NCBI GenBank assembly: GCA_029204225.1
Contig: CM055102.1
Span: forward strand, 3,404,827-3,468,826
Direction of reading: 5' to 3'
Length of the DNA: 64,000 bases
Origin: Diphasiastrum complanatum
Taxonomy: Eukaryota; Streptophyta; Lycopodiopsida; Lycopodiales; Lycopodiaceae
Part shown: piece after piece, positions 42,796 through 54,749 of the stretch
How positions within the stretch are numbered: the first letter of the stretch is position 1
Layout of the letters: each line of letters begins with the position of its first letter
Translations under genes and position numbers: made by a program
Notes under the pieces: model-generated
What the model was told of the DNA's origin: nothing
Seen by the model: only the letters and a program-made list of their open reading frames with translations
The model's database searches: none

Positions 42796-45700
42796 AAAAT
42801 GAAGAGACTGTCTCGAGATGCAAAGTAAGAGAGCGCTTCATGAAGCAGGCGGTGGCATCGAGACAAGCGCTAGCTGCAGCCCACATTGCCTACATACACT
42901 CTCTTAAGAACATTGGCGCAGCATTTCGGCAGTTTGCAGAATCAAACATCCAAGCGCCCATTATCTCTCTGCCCAAAACCTCCTCCCAGCCTATGCCACC
43001 TCCACCCCCTTTATTCCTCCTCCATCCTTCCCCACCCGGCTCCATCCACCGCTCTCTTAGCCTCCCACCTCACATCCTTCACAACGGAAGCGATTCTCCT
43101 GATAACACTAATAAGCCGCTGTCGCCCCGGGATAGTCTTCCAGAAGAGGAAGACGACCATGACGGAAAGGAATATCTATATGGAGATGCGCAACCTCCAC
43201 CTCCGCCTCCACTTCTAGGTGTTGCAGCTCCCCCTCCTCCCCCAGCTCCTAGATCCTTTACCTGGGATTTCACAGACTTCTTCCACACAGCAGACCCCTC
43301 CTTGCAGCTGCAGGAGATGAGGAAGAGTAAGCAAATGCTGGAAGAAGAACATAATGGAACAGTTGATTACAGTCTTCCAGATAATGAGATGTATCAGGAA
43401 GAACAGGCAGAGAATGGTGGATACGGAAGCAGCCCTGACAATGCAATTGTGAAAAATCAAGTTGTGAATGAACTGATGTGCCTGGACAGGAGGGAGCTGG
43501 CTCTAGTGCCATCTTTGAGAACAGGGGATGAGCTGGTGGATGTGCTGAGGGCAGTGGACGACTGGTTCTTGAGGGCTTATGAGAGTGGCAAGGAAGTTGG
43601 GCGAATGCTGGAGGCTCTCAAAATTCACTACCACTCCAACTTTCTGGATCCAAAAGGTCTATATTGTAACCTGACTGAAGACTGACGTTAAGCTCAATTT
43701 CAAATTTATTTTGTTCTGTTTTGCTGCAGCACTACATTGTGCTTGCATTCTCTGGATGTTGGAAGTGCTTTGTAATTAAGCCTATGTCTGAATGCAAGAG
43801 GTGAATCCCATATGCTTTTTGAGGATGCTACTCTGAGCCATTCAGGTTCTGTACAGTAATTCTATCTTCTTTTTGCAATTCAGGATGAGATAGAAACGTT
43901 AGGCAATCTGGTTTGCAGATTATAAAACAAATTCAGACGTCAATTTTTTTGAATGGTCAAATTTCAAGCAGCAACTTGCATGCTTTGGAACGTAAGGTGT
44001 TTATAACTGAGCAAGCCAAAAAGTTTCCTGTTCTTTGCTAACTTTTGACCGAAGAGAGAAAGGGTTGTTGACATTCGTTGCAAGAATCACTTTTTTTAGT
44101 AAGGACCTTATTTTTAAGTGCCTGTCGCCCACAGAAGCAGCAAAGAAAGTTCCATCTTCTATATTACTTGAGCTGCTTATTAGTTAAACAAAAATATCAA
44201 GATCACGGTAAAACTTAGAAATTTTGCTACTCATTTTACTTTACTTGCAACGAAATATTGTTACATAATATACCGTTTTGAGCTACGTCTCTGTATCCTG
44301 CTCTCCCCCTTTGTTTTTTATTCTTGAAGTCTCTACTCTAATCATAGGCATACACTCTATCCTCTTCTACTGGATTAGTTACATGTCTTATTCACTCACT
44401 GCACAGCTCCCTTTTCCCATTTCTGTACCTGCTCTAACTAGTTTTGCCAATCCATTATTGCCAGGCTATAGCAAGTCAGTTGTCCACTTCATCACCATAA
44501 CTGAATCTCATTGAAAAGCTAGCATCTATTAATATGTTTTTCCTATTAAATCAAATGCTAGATAGATACAACTATTCAAAGGCAAAACAAATTCTGTATA
44601 TTCAATTTCTGTACTTGAACTTCATTTGAGTCTTCTGATGTAGGTAGGCCACCTCTACTTTTACTTAATTTTCTTTGAAATTTTTCCCTGGCTTATCTTG
44701 CAGAATATTCTGACCATACGAGCAGTAAGAGGTTCAGCACTATATCCTTGCGCCACTGGTCTTCTCAATCACAGAGGATGACTACTCCTCTAAAGGGTAC
44801 GGCTGAAGATATTGAAGGGCGTGGAATGGCTGGGAGTCATGCATCAACACTTGATCAGCTCTTTGCATGGGAGAAGAAACTCTATGAGGAAGTCAAGGTA
44901 CTGTTTAATTAGACTTTAGTTTTGTCCAGGTATATTTGCCATTTTCATCAAACTGGGGGTAAAAGAATAAAGTCAAGTTGATTGCAAGTGCAGAATTTCA
45001 GCTGAACAGAGATCCTTGTTTGAGGAAATCACAACAGTCATGATCTTTATGTTTTACCAAGAAGGACGAAATTGTTATGAGTTGTCTCAATCTCTGAGGC
45101 TTATATATGGATGTTAGAATTGTGCTTATCTACTGCACACCAAGTCCCTTCTGTGCTATTAGTTATTCAGAACAGTGGGGTGCCTGGTGAATATTGCTTT
45201 CTCCTTTAGTTGAAAGTGTTTGTAGGAATCGATTGATTCTATTTGCTCATTTATCACTGCTTGACCAAGTACTCCCTTTAGCTGTGGACTTTTTCTGCCA
45301 GTTAAGCTTGATAGAACCAAACTTGTAGAGCAGTTGATGAGTTTTACATATTGAGTTGTAAGTAGTTTTAGCATGATATCTCTGTTGAGTTCCAAACTCC
45401 TGACATGACCATATCTGGTTTTTGAATTGACTTGAGTATGTTCCAGAGAGCAGAAACCTTTCGGATTGAATATGAAAGACAATGCGCTTTATTAAGAAGG
45501 AAAAATACCAGGGGTGTAGGAAATGAGTCAATTGAAAAGACACGGGCAGCCATCAAATCTTTGCAAACAAGAATAGCAATAGCTCTCCAAGCTGTTGATA
45601 CAGCTGCGGCAGCAATACAAAAGCTGAGAGATAATGAGCTCTATCCCCAACTGCTTAAATTGCTACAAGGGTATGTTCCAAAGGTTTCTGTTTGCATGCA

Positions 45701-46682
45701 ACTTAGAAATATGAAAAGCACTTGATCTTCAAGTCTGCAACTTTTGAATTGATGCATTCTAGAGTGTCTCTCTGGTTAACATAAGATTTCACGTTGTGAG
45801 AGTAAGTGCTCCTGGAATGGATTGCTTAGCAGCTTCTTAAAATAGGCCGTGAGTCTAATAGTTGTTCTTTGCAGATTGACTTCTATGTGGAAAGACATGT
45901 ATGATTGTCATCAAAGGCAGAGAAGAATTGTGCTGGAAATGAAGACCCTTGAAGAGCTAGAAAGTGCAGATGGAACAAGTAATCTGCACAGGCAAGCAAC
46001 CTCTGAACTTGAATCGTCACTTACAAACTGGTATAATTCATTTAACAAGGCAATCAATGTGCAAAAAGAATACTTGCTAAATATTAATTCCTGGCTGAGG
46101 CTCAGCATACTACCTCTTGAAATAGAATTCGGGGACAGGTTGTCTTCACCTGTCAGGAATGTTACTCCTCCAATCTACTATCTTTGTATAGAGTGGCAAC
46201 AAGCACTTGAGAGATTGCCAGACCAGGTAGCCTCGGAGGCTATCAAAAGTTTTGCAGCTGTGATAAGGGACATTGTTGACTTGCAGTCAGATGAGGTTCG
46301 GCACAGGAAGAAAGTGGAAGTTCTGTCCAAAGAATTGCAAAAAAAAGTAGCGGCATTACAGAACTATGAGAGGCGGCATGTTGATGAGGTTTCTTTACCA
46401 GATGAACATATTGAGCCGGTCACTGCTATAGTACCTTATAAAAGTCCACATAGTACCCAAAAGGCTGCAATTGATGCACTTCAGAGAAAACTTGAGGAGG
46501 AAAATGAAAAAATGAAGAAGGCCATTCAAGGTGCTAGGGCAATGACTATAAATAGTTTCCAAACTGGTTTGCCAAGCATATTCCAAGCCGTGACGGGTTT
46601 TGCTCATGTATGCTGCCAGACTTACCAGGGGCTATACAATCAGGTCAACAGTGGTCAGTTTCTCAGATTAACAAATCAGTGA
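42771..46682 (+). CDS. DUF630/DUF632 protein (REL2/NRG2-like), 4 exons
   Basis: Exons: 42,771-43,656, 44,704-44,897, 45,447-45,670 and 45,875-46,682. All introns are GT..AG and phases agree, giving 704 codons including the stop. The start MGCGVSKVENEETVSRCKVR is the DUF630 N-terminus with Gly2 for N-myristoylation and Cys3 for palmitoylation, so membrane association is likely. ALAAAHIAYIHSLKNIGAA completes that domain. A Pro-rich, acidic middle follows (residues about 75-200). DUF632 begins at DDWFLRAYESGKEVGRMLEA and spans exons 2-4: STLDQLFAWEKKLYEEVK, LQTRIAIALQAVDTAAAAI, LTSMWKDMYDCHQ and PPIYYLCIEWQQAL. Coiled-coil stretches lie in exon 4. Plant relatives act in leaf development and nitrate signalling; the role here is inferred. 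No stops or frameshifts were found. It is the one intact host gene in the window. Confidence 0.93.
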
Positions 46683-46689
46683 TGCGAAA

Positions 46690-47135
46690 TGTAGTAGTTG
46701 TATTAACTTCTTTGTTCTCTTTGGCCTTATCAATCAATGTCTGTGACCACCTTCAGCTACCACCCACTATCACCTGAAGAAGAGTTTCCTAAAAGAACGG
46801 TATTGGATACTAGATTCACTGTTTCCTACTTCCAAGTCAATACAGCAAAGATACAAATCTTTGAGCTTAAGTGTAGGGAGGATACTTTAATGCTGATTCT
46901 GGTAATGTACATATCTCACAAGAAAGATTTCTCCAAAGCTAATGCCATTCCATTTCTTCTGATGCATGATAAAACCAGTGAAACCCATTGCTTGCTTGTT
47001 CAGCGCCTTTTGCCTTAAGAGTATTGTATTTTGATGGTTAGACATCAAATTGATAGCTGCTTTCAGTGACTGATTAGTGGTATATATGTATACAATTGTA
47101 GATATAGATTTATATACTCACAATAGAATGGTAGA
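46690..47135. other. 3' flank of the DUF630/632 gene
   Basis: AT-rich sequence with a short open plus frame (46,737-47,018) lacking family features. It is probably 3' untranslated region and spacer. Confidence 0.45.
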
Positions 47136-47139
47136 GGTT

Positions 47140-48090
47140 AGCTTATATGAGATACAACTATCAAGGTTGTGCTCTTCATGAAAGCTGTAGACATTTCTCA
47201 TTGATGATGCACTGGTGTACTTTCAATGAGCTGAATGAATCACACCGAAGCTTTTTTCATGCAAAGACAAGCATGACAAAGGGAAAATCATCAAAACATT
47301 TTCAACGAGTTTGAGTTTCTAGCAATTATTCACAGATATTTTTGTGTTCTCGTTGATGTCAGCTTATATGAGAATATAACCATCAAGGGTGTACACATCA
47401 TGAAAGCCTTTGCACAGTCATTGCTTCTCATTTATGTTGCAATGACGTAATGTCAAATGCTGACAAGTACTGTTCATACAAAAAGCATCTCCCTTCACTC
47501 TACCTAAGTAGGAAAAATCAGCTCCAATTTGTATTAAGTTTCCAGCCATTTTGACAGAGAAAGTTGATTTATGTTGCAATGATGTAATGTCAAATGCTGA
47601 CAAGTACTGTTCATACAAAAGCATCTCCCTTCACTTTACCTAGGTAGGAAAAATCAGCTCCAATTTGTATTAAGTCTCCAGCCATTTTGACAGAGAAAGT
47701 TGTTCTCTGATTGAGGTCAACCATATGAGATATAACCATCAAGGCATCATTAAAGCCATTGCAGGCAAGTTTTCTCATTGATGTTGCAATGGTGTATTGT
47801 CAATGTGCTGAATTTCAGCACACACTGCATTGAGAAGCCCTTTTCAAGCACAGATAAAAGGGAGAATCTGCTCGAATTTTCATCAAATTTGAGTTTCCAG
47901 CAATTATCCATAGACAAAGTTGTACTGTCATTCATGTGGTAATTGGGCACATTATCAATCAATGAACTAAATAAAAGGAGCACATTGCATTTAAAATTAG
48001 ATTTAATTATATGCATGTTCACCCAAGCAGGATAAAGGGAATCACCACAAGTTTCTATTGTATTTGAGTTTCTAGCAGATTTCTGTTATC
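47140..48090 (+). repeat. Nested tandem repeats 3' of the DUF630/632 gene
   Basis: A recent duplication of about 137 bp lies at 47,429-47,566 and 47,567-47,701 (TTTATGTTGCAATGA(C/T)GTAATG ... CATTTTGACAGAGAAAGTTG), nearly identical. It sits inside an older, diverged array whose units start (C)ATATGAGA(T)ATAACCATCAAGG at about 47,147, 47,366 and 47,724. Confidence 0.88.
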
Positions 48091-48099
48091 AGAAGTATG

Positions 48100-48660
48100 T
48101 TTGGCATCTTGATAGAGGCGATGTGTATGCATGTTTGTTCGTGTGATTTGCACTACTGTTGGGCATTGATCAAGTGAGTAGAGGGATTTCGTAGCATTTG
48201 ATTTGTGATGTGCATCATGAAGTTCATGTCTAAGACTTTCTGGGTGTCGACTCCAAAGCTTGAAAATTGCACATCTGATTTGTCATGTCAATTATTATTT
48301 GTTTCCAATTTCTGATGGATGGTTTTGTTTCCATTTAGTGGTCAGAAAGCTACACAAAGTCCCTTGTATGTTCTTTAGTTGAAATCACCCAACAAAGATA
48401 TATGCATTTAGAAATTTAAGAAGTGTTGTGGACACTGTTTCATACTTATTACTCAACATGCTTGCCTTGCAGCTATTTTATGATGGTTTATTGGATAAGA
48501 TTATTATAATGAATAATATTGTTCTGTTCTGAATTTGGCACCTCATAGGAAGGGTACATATAAAGCCTTCTAAACATTTGCTAAATCGGGTTGTAGACTA
48601 CCATTTCTTGATTCAATGAGCTTTTTGTAGGAGAGATTTATGTTTTGTTTTAATTTGGGG
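48100..48660. other. Spacer without recognised genes
   Basis: AT-rich; nothing recognised. Confidence 0.4.
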
Positions 48661-48664
48661 TAGC

Positions 48665-49060
48665 CATTGATGTTCATTATAGATAAGCTGAATGGATTCA
48701 ATTTTTACTTGTGAAAATTTAAGATAAAGACCTTGCTAATCGCCAATGAGTTGTGGGATGTTGTCACAAGTATAGAAGAGAAGACTGAAGACAACACAAT
48801 AGACTCAAAAGGAAATCGAACGATGGTAAAGCTTTCGCGCTTATTGTTCTCAATATATCAGACACTCATATTTGCCACATAGCTGAAGCTCAAACTTCGA
48901 AACAAGCAGAGGACATCCTGAGCTCACTATATGATGTGAAGGACATAACTTCTAAGTTACATCTACGAGGAAAATTTTTCACTCTCAAGATGTCAAATGG
49001 TGATTCACTTCAGAATCACATTAGCTAGTTTAAGAATCTCTTGCAACAGATGGCCGTTGT
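48665..49060 (+). pseudogene. Ty1/copia gag fragment
   Basis: The plus strand reads FIIDKLNGFNFYL, a stop in place of Trp, and KFKIKTLLIANELWDVV. In the next frame it continues QAEDILSSLYDVKD and GKFFTLKMSNGDSLQNHI. This is the copia gag signature: W.FK, ELW.V, L..+Y, LKM..G. It resembles the 62.2-kb gag more than the gag of the complete element. It directly precedes the transposase-like gene on the same strand. Confidence 0.8.
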
Positions 49061-49084
49061 CAGATTAGTTATAGACGACTTGCT

Positions 49085-51013
49085 ACCAGGTTTCAACCGA
49101 ATCTAAATGCTAGAGAAATAGTTTATGCATGTGATCAAGGAGGTGTGAGTCGAAAAGGATATAGAGCATTGAAAAAATTTATGAAAAAATCTGACCGAAA
49201 CGACATCAAATATTATCTGCTTACAAATTGCTTCAAACTACAAAGCGAGAATGCAATTTATTTATAGAAAATGAATTAGGTGAATTCTTCCATATTCAGG
49301 ATACTTTTAAGATATCCAGCAAGCAAAAGGGATATATTGTTCGTTTTCATTATAACCAATACAACAATATATTTTTGGATCTGGAAAAGGTCCAAGCAAT
49401 GATGATACGACATTACAATGTCAAAAGAGATGGTGAGTTCGTTTCACAACAATTTCAATTATTATTTTTCTACTTTTTATAAGCAACAATTATTGTATGT
49501 TATTTACAAGAATTTGGTATTGCAGATATTGGAGGCAAAGCTATATTTGTCATTAAGTTGGATGAAGCGAAGATCGTAAAAGGTTGCAAACTAGAACGTG
49601 TCACAATCACGTTGATGAACCAAACATTGCAGGAGTCAACTGGAAGTGAGTCCAATAAATTTAGTGTGCAAAATGGTGGATAGCTACATTCGAAGTTCAT
49701 AAAGAGACCCACGATGTGTTGAAGTGGGTATTTGAACGATGCAATATATCCAAGGTAATACAAGCACAAAATGGAGGACAATTGCTAAGTGTTGATGGCC
49801 AAAATTTTACTGTGGAATGGCACTTAGCTGCCGATTTGAAGACCCTAAACTGCATGTTTGGTTGCGGGCTCGGTGCAAATGCCAAACATTTTTGCATATA
49901 TTGTATGTTTGAAAGTGGCCGAAATAAAGGTGTGTTGCATTGCAACCAACGAGTTCCACCAAACAGGCACAATCTAGACAGAGCATGGAGTCCCGTATTA
50001 GAGATTCCTCTCGAAAGAGTCCTTTTTTGCACGATGCATGGTGAATTGCAGATATTGGACAAGTTGTTATATTTGCATTGTTGCTATGCATGGAATATGC
50101 AACCCAAATCACGCGCGGATGTTAGCGTTCGAAATCTAGAGGTAGTGTTATCAGAAATGGGACTTCACGGAGGCCATGTGAATCTTTCCAAGGACGTTGA
50201 GTTGAGTGGAAAAACTCGAGACTTGCCGGTAAAAGTTTCCATGGGGGGCGCAAAAGCAAGGCTTTTCTTGTCGAATCATACTGGATGAGAAAGTAGTCTT
50301 CAATGGGAGTATTGGAAGAGTGAGTGTGAATGCACAACAAATATTGGCTTGGATCCGCGTATGGCTGCCACACGTGCAAAGGTGTGGCAAGCATTTGATG
50401 CTTTGTCACTGACTATCAATAAAAAAACTTGAGGGAGGAAGATTATGATAGATATCAGACGGAAGTACAAGCATTCACTCGATTGATGATTGATGCATGG
50501 GGAGAAACACACATCACTCATTATATGGTCAGTGTTTTGTCTTTATTTTTTTCTTTGTAAGTTCTATCCAAGTGAAATGTACTAATTAGATTCTTTTGCA
50601 AACAACACATTTTGTACGTTCATGGACCTTGGTTTTTAAAGACATATGGATCATTGGCTATTTGGAATACCCAAGGGATGGAGAAGAGTCATTACAGGGC
50701 CAAGGCTGCGTATTTTCAAAAATTCAAGACATGGTGAAGCTAAAGGTCTTAGCAATGCCTTGGTAGAGATATTTCAGTGGTTTTATAGAGGAGTTTTGAG
50801 CAGACAAAAGGGGAATTAACACGGGCTCGAGGGTTGACTTCAATGATCTCTTCATCAAATTTAGCCAGAAGAGCCGCTTGGAAGTCATCCACAGCTAATG
50901 CAAGGCATAGGGAATGGAGGATGTCTCGGGTTCGTGTAGAGAAGCGGTGGGTTCCTCGGCAAAGAACATCCAATGAAGAGGATGGCATTTCAGAAATAGC
51001 ACACAATGAATAA
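49085..51013 (+). pseudogene. DDE-transposase-like gene, copy 2
   Basis: Reading order: CDQGGVSRKGYRALKKFM (49,130), ENELGEFFHIQDTFK, intron 49,433-49,526 (GTGAGT..TTGCAG), and GGKAIFVIKLDEAKIVKG (putative Asp1, 49,561-49,563). VTITLMN and a W.ATF segment follow, then VEWHLAADLKT (putative Asp2, 49,833-49,835) with C-x2-C (CIYC) 20 residues later. Next come W.PVLEIPL..V.FCTMHGE, LDKLLYLH..YAWN and GGAKARLFLSNHTG, then AWGETHITHYM and an intron from 50,528. The end reads YGSLAIWNTQGMEKSH (putative Glu, 50,681-50,683), RHGEAKGLSNALVEIFQWFY and a basic C-terminus stopping at 51,011-51,013. Frameshifts occur near 49,215, 49,685, 50,285, 50,430 and 50,730. All blocks align with copy 1 at 3.9-6.0 kb. 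Transposase function is inferred from the D-D-E/C-x2-C layout. Confidence 0.75.
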
Positions 51014-51246
51014 ATATAATCTATTGAGAATATTACATTGTTTTGAAGTATAGTGGTATAATCCATTTGATTATTATAAATAGACTTTATTTGATACAAT
51101 ATTAAAATCATGTCTATTTTTGAAAAACTTTTTCCTATATAAGACCACTTTATCTCATTTTCTCTCTTGGCTTTCTTAGTTTCGGTAAATGCTTTGCACT
51201 TGCGCTCGTACTAATAGTCTTTCGTATTGTCTCATTACGTTCACGA

Positions 51247-52714
51247 TGCATCCTTCGAAGACAAAGTTGGCAAATCTATTGGTCGACACAACATTTACTG
51301 ATCAAATAGATCGCATCTATGCTATATTCACTGCCAGAATAGATACCCTAGCAACTCTACGTGCGAATAGTGATGATTTCAGGTATGTAAGTGAGTATAT
51401 AGAAGAGAACTTGATGCCTTACTCAGTAAGAATACCTGGCTACGATATTTCTTGGATTCCATATAATTTGCTAACATATATATAGAAAGGAGATAGAGCT
51501 TTTGCTGCCCGACTCAACAGGTTTGTTAGCCACCAGGGGAACGAGCACTTTTTGGAGTTAACGCGCGATCAACAAGTAAATTTTAATCTCAAAAGTGTAG
51601 GAAACAAGTTCTTGTCAGGTGACATTAGTGTAATTTTTTTGTTGAATGAATTTCCTACACATACCGCTGAAGAAAAACAAGATCCTAGCGTGAACGTCAG
51701 CGAAATGGAAGAGCAAGAAGCAAAAGAGGAATTAACACCCGTGAAGGAAGCAGAGCTTGCACGACAGATGGCTTTAGTTGCATCAACATCTGCCCAACCG
51801 GAGGACATAGACGACTCCGATCACATGATGCGAATACGTGACCTTGCCCCAGTGATAATTAATGGGCAAGAGTGTTTGTTTCTGCATGACTTGCAACATA
51901 TCCTCGGCTTACGAGAGGATGAGATGTTGGCAAGATTAGTGAAATTGCAAAATGGCACCAACACCTTTGACCACTCAGTGCCAGACGATCATTTCGACAG
52001 CTGATTGGAGATGACGCAGATACTACTAAGCAAGCTTTGGAAAAAATTTTGTGTGAACTGAAGACTCTGCAACCATCGGAGGTTGAGTATAAACAATTTG
52101 GGAAATCACCAATTTCCACAACTGAGATGCCATACAGAGGCCATGGAATTGTGCTTGCAAAAAGTGAGAATGAGGATGAAGGATCTCAGGCAAGTTCTTT
52201 GTCAACAAATACTCTTGTCCATGCTTATTCCCATTTATGAATCTGTTCATTGTAATTATAACATTCTTATATAATATATTGCAGTATGCGGTGGAGATTG
52301 ACAGTTTTGCAATGAGGAGCGGAGGTTCTCGTGAGGACCGAACAGAGCGAAGGCCAGATGCATCCCTGACATACTACATTGGACAATTCCATGGCAATTA
52401 TATCTTCTGTTTCAGCAATGAGTATAGTCCTAATGGGCCCACTGAGTTGGTCAAGTGCAAAACATTATCAAAGCATTTTGCAACTGGTCCACTTCCACAG
52501 ACTGCACCAAAGGCCTAATGTGTACGAAGGAGCGCTATCTTGTAGGACTTTTGCCCGGGGTTTGAGTCCAGATTACTTCTGGCCTCAGCGGTTGGACCTT
52601 ATGAGGAGCATGCTGATGCTGCTAAGTTAGCATCGGAGTTAATGAAGCCAACAATAGGACTAGAAAATAGATCAGAGTCACTACTGGAAGCACTGGCTAA
52701 TGTAAAAGAATTTT
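51247..52714 (+). pseudogene. Unrecognised ORF region downstream of copy 2
   Basis: Three open plus stretches follow the transposase-like gene. 51,247-51,485 reads MHPSKTKLANLLVDTTFTDQ and ends at a stop. 51,490-52,004 is acidic (NEFPTHTAEEKQDPSV, LHDLQHILGLREDEMLARL). From about 52,285 it reads VEIDSFAMRSGGSREDRTER then TYYIGQFHGN and NEYSPNGPTELVKCKTLSKH, ending near 52,714 with a Glu/Ala/Leu-rich helix. An intron-like interval lies near 52,210-52,284. I recognise no domain. It could be a second gene of the same element, a fused host gene or another element. Confidence 0.4.
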
Positions 52715-52719
52715 AAAGG

Positions 52720-53480
52720 AAAATTGATTTTTTTTTCAAAAATATGTCAGTTCAAACTGCATGCGTTCGAAAATTTTATTCATTATGGTAGGTTATGAAA
52801 ATTTCTACCAATCATCTAAATTTAAGGGCATTAAAGTGCCAATTTGAACTTCAAACGACCCCCCTCCGTGCCCTTGCGTCATTTGCACGCAAGGGCGCGG
52901 ATTGGGGCCATTTGACTCGGTCAAACTCCCTCTGTCCGCGCCCTTGTGTGATTGTGTCATGATTTGGTTGTCACATAGATTTCAATAGAAACAGATATGA
53001 GATGATGAGGAGAAGATAGGAGATTTGGAACGAGACCTAGAATGATGTGGAAAGTGGTAAGATGTATTGGTTAGAGCTCAAAACTTGGAAGGTAAAGAAT
53101 AGTGTTGGCATTTTACTTCATATTTTTGAGTGCATTAAATCATGCAAAGCAATTTATTCCTATGAAAATTATGGTTTCAACTTTGTGAGTGAGTTGATTT
53201 ATGAAAAAAGACACTACAATAAAATGTAAAGTAGATTGTCATTTTTGAACGTGACACATAGTAAATTGTAAGTAAAATTATCATTTGTGAAAATGTCATG
53301 TAACAAATTGTTAAATCTAGAAGTTCATAAAACTTTTTAAAAGTAGTTTATAGCTCATAAAATGTTCATAAAATATATCTAACATTATTACACCTCATAA
53401 AAAAAATTTAAAATCTATGGGCCATAAAAATACTTTTAGCCATAATGTAAAATGCCAATACAATCATTTATGCCTGGGAA
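52720..53480. other. Spacer with a GC-rich hairpin at 52,870-52,896
   Basis: GCCCTTGCGT and ACGCAAGGGC form a perfect 10-bp-arm hairpin, with a further CGCGCCCTTGTGTG copy near 52,938. The block is GC-rich within AT-rich sequence. No coding signal was seen. Confidence 0.6.
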
Positions 53481-53485
53481 AGATG

Positions 53486-53593
53486 TTTTTAGTCACCTTT
53501 ACACCCGGTTCAATGACCGTTCAATTATGGCTCGGCCTTATGGCCTTGCCATAATTTTACGGCCGTTTTACCGAGTTCAAAGGTCACTAAAAA
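53486..53593. repeat. Imperfect inverted repeat, about 45-nt arms
   Basis: TTTTTAGTCACCTTTACACC... (53,486-53,531) pairs imperfectly with the segment ending ...TTCAAAGGTCACTAAAAA (53,548-53,593), loop about 16 nt. It looks like a MITE-type foldback. Confidence 0.75.
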
Positions 53594-53599
53594 GACCAT

Positions 53600-54740
53600 T
53601 TCCCCTCTCAATTCAACATTTCGGAGTCACGGTTTGTTGAAGTCCAAAATCCTAAATAAAATTTCATTTTTGGGATGGAATTGACACCATCATCGTAAGT
53701 ATGGTACATCCAAAATTAAGCCTAGCCAAGAAGGAGGTTGAGGCCTCAAGCCTCCAACATCAATGGCACAATAATCGAGATTCTAGCCTTTGTCTTGTGA
53801 TGCAATAGCAACTCTTATCTGTGATACAATTCATTATCATCGCTGATCCTTCACAACTTTAGTTTGATCTTCCAATACCTATCCAAAGATACATGCTTAC
53901 AATTAAAAATACAATACCAAGTCTCCATCATCATAATCTTTTCAATATTCTCACTCCAATTAATGACAATGAATATTAATCAAGTAATCAACAAGCAATT
54001 AGGAAAGCTCCATCAATTCAACCGTGACATTGAATTATTTAGATGAACGTTATCACTAATAACTATTGGAAAATATCACACAAATCCATCTTTTGTTGCA
54101 ACATGATCCTCAAGCCCTTTAGTCGTTGTTTCCTTGATAAAGTTAGCATAAAGCCATCGTGTGATCTTGAAGCAAAACAATTGGAGGACAAAACAATCCA
54201 TGTCCTTCATGAATTTACGGATTCTAATTCCCGTATTAAGAATTTTAATAGTGAACAACAAACCTAAGAGGTAACTCTGAATACCCACTTTCAAAAAAAC
54301 TACATTCATGATTCTCATTTACTGAATCCACCTAGCACCACATTCCCATAGTGAAGTATGGCACTCAAAAAACAAGTGCCCCTTTGTGGTATCACAAAGT
54401 AGAAACAAATGTTATTAAGATAAAAACACGATGACATTTGTTTTGGGACTTTGACCTAAAAAGGAGTAACCTTTTGGTATTTTTTAGCGGTCCTAGTTTT
54501 AGGCCAAAATCATGATTTTTTTAAGGATTATCTAAATTGTTAAAAATTATTTTTAAAAAAGCACAACAAGTTTTTTTTTTTTTAACAAACTTCATAAAAC
54601 CATCATAATTACATACCACATAACATTTCAAGATAGCACATGATTTTTGAAAGTTCAAATGCCATTAAATACAAAAGGGCTTAAATTATATTATACATAT
54701 ATTTTTTTCAAAGTACATTTCCTGAGGAATTTTCATTGAT
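53600..54740. other. Spacer without recognised genes
   Basis: AT-rich with A and T runs; short frames only. Confidence 0.4.
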
Positions 54741-54749
54741 GCCTCTTAG

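Noticed and set aside
42657-43512. Long antisense frames inside exon 1 of the DUF630/632 gene
   Set aside because: Mirror frames of a GC- and Pro-rich exon. The sense strand has clear domain similarity and splice structure.
46737-47018. 93-codon frame just after the DUF632 stop
   Set aside because: Lies in the 3' untranslated region and matches nothing. No splice path links it to the gene.
49085-51013. Assignment of the transposase-like gene to hAT or CACTA
   Set aside because: I see no BED finger, no hAT C-terminal dimerisation block and no CACTA transposase signature. The D-x19-C-x2-C layout fits RAG1/Transib-like families better, though this remains unproven.
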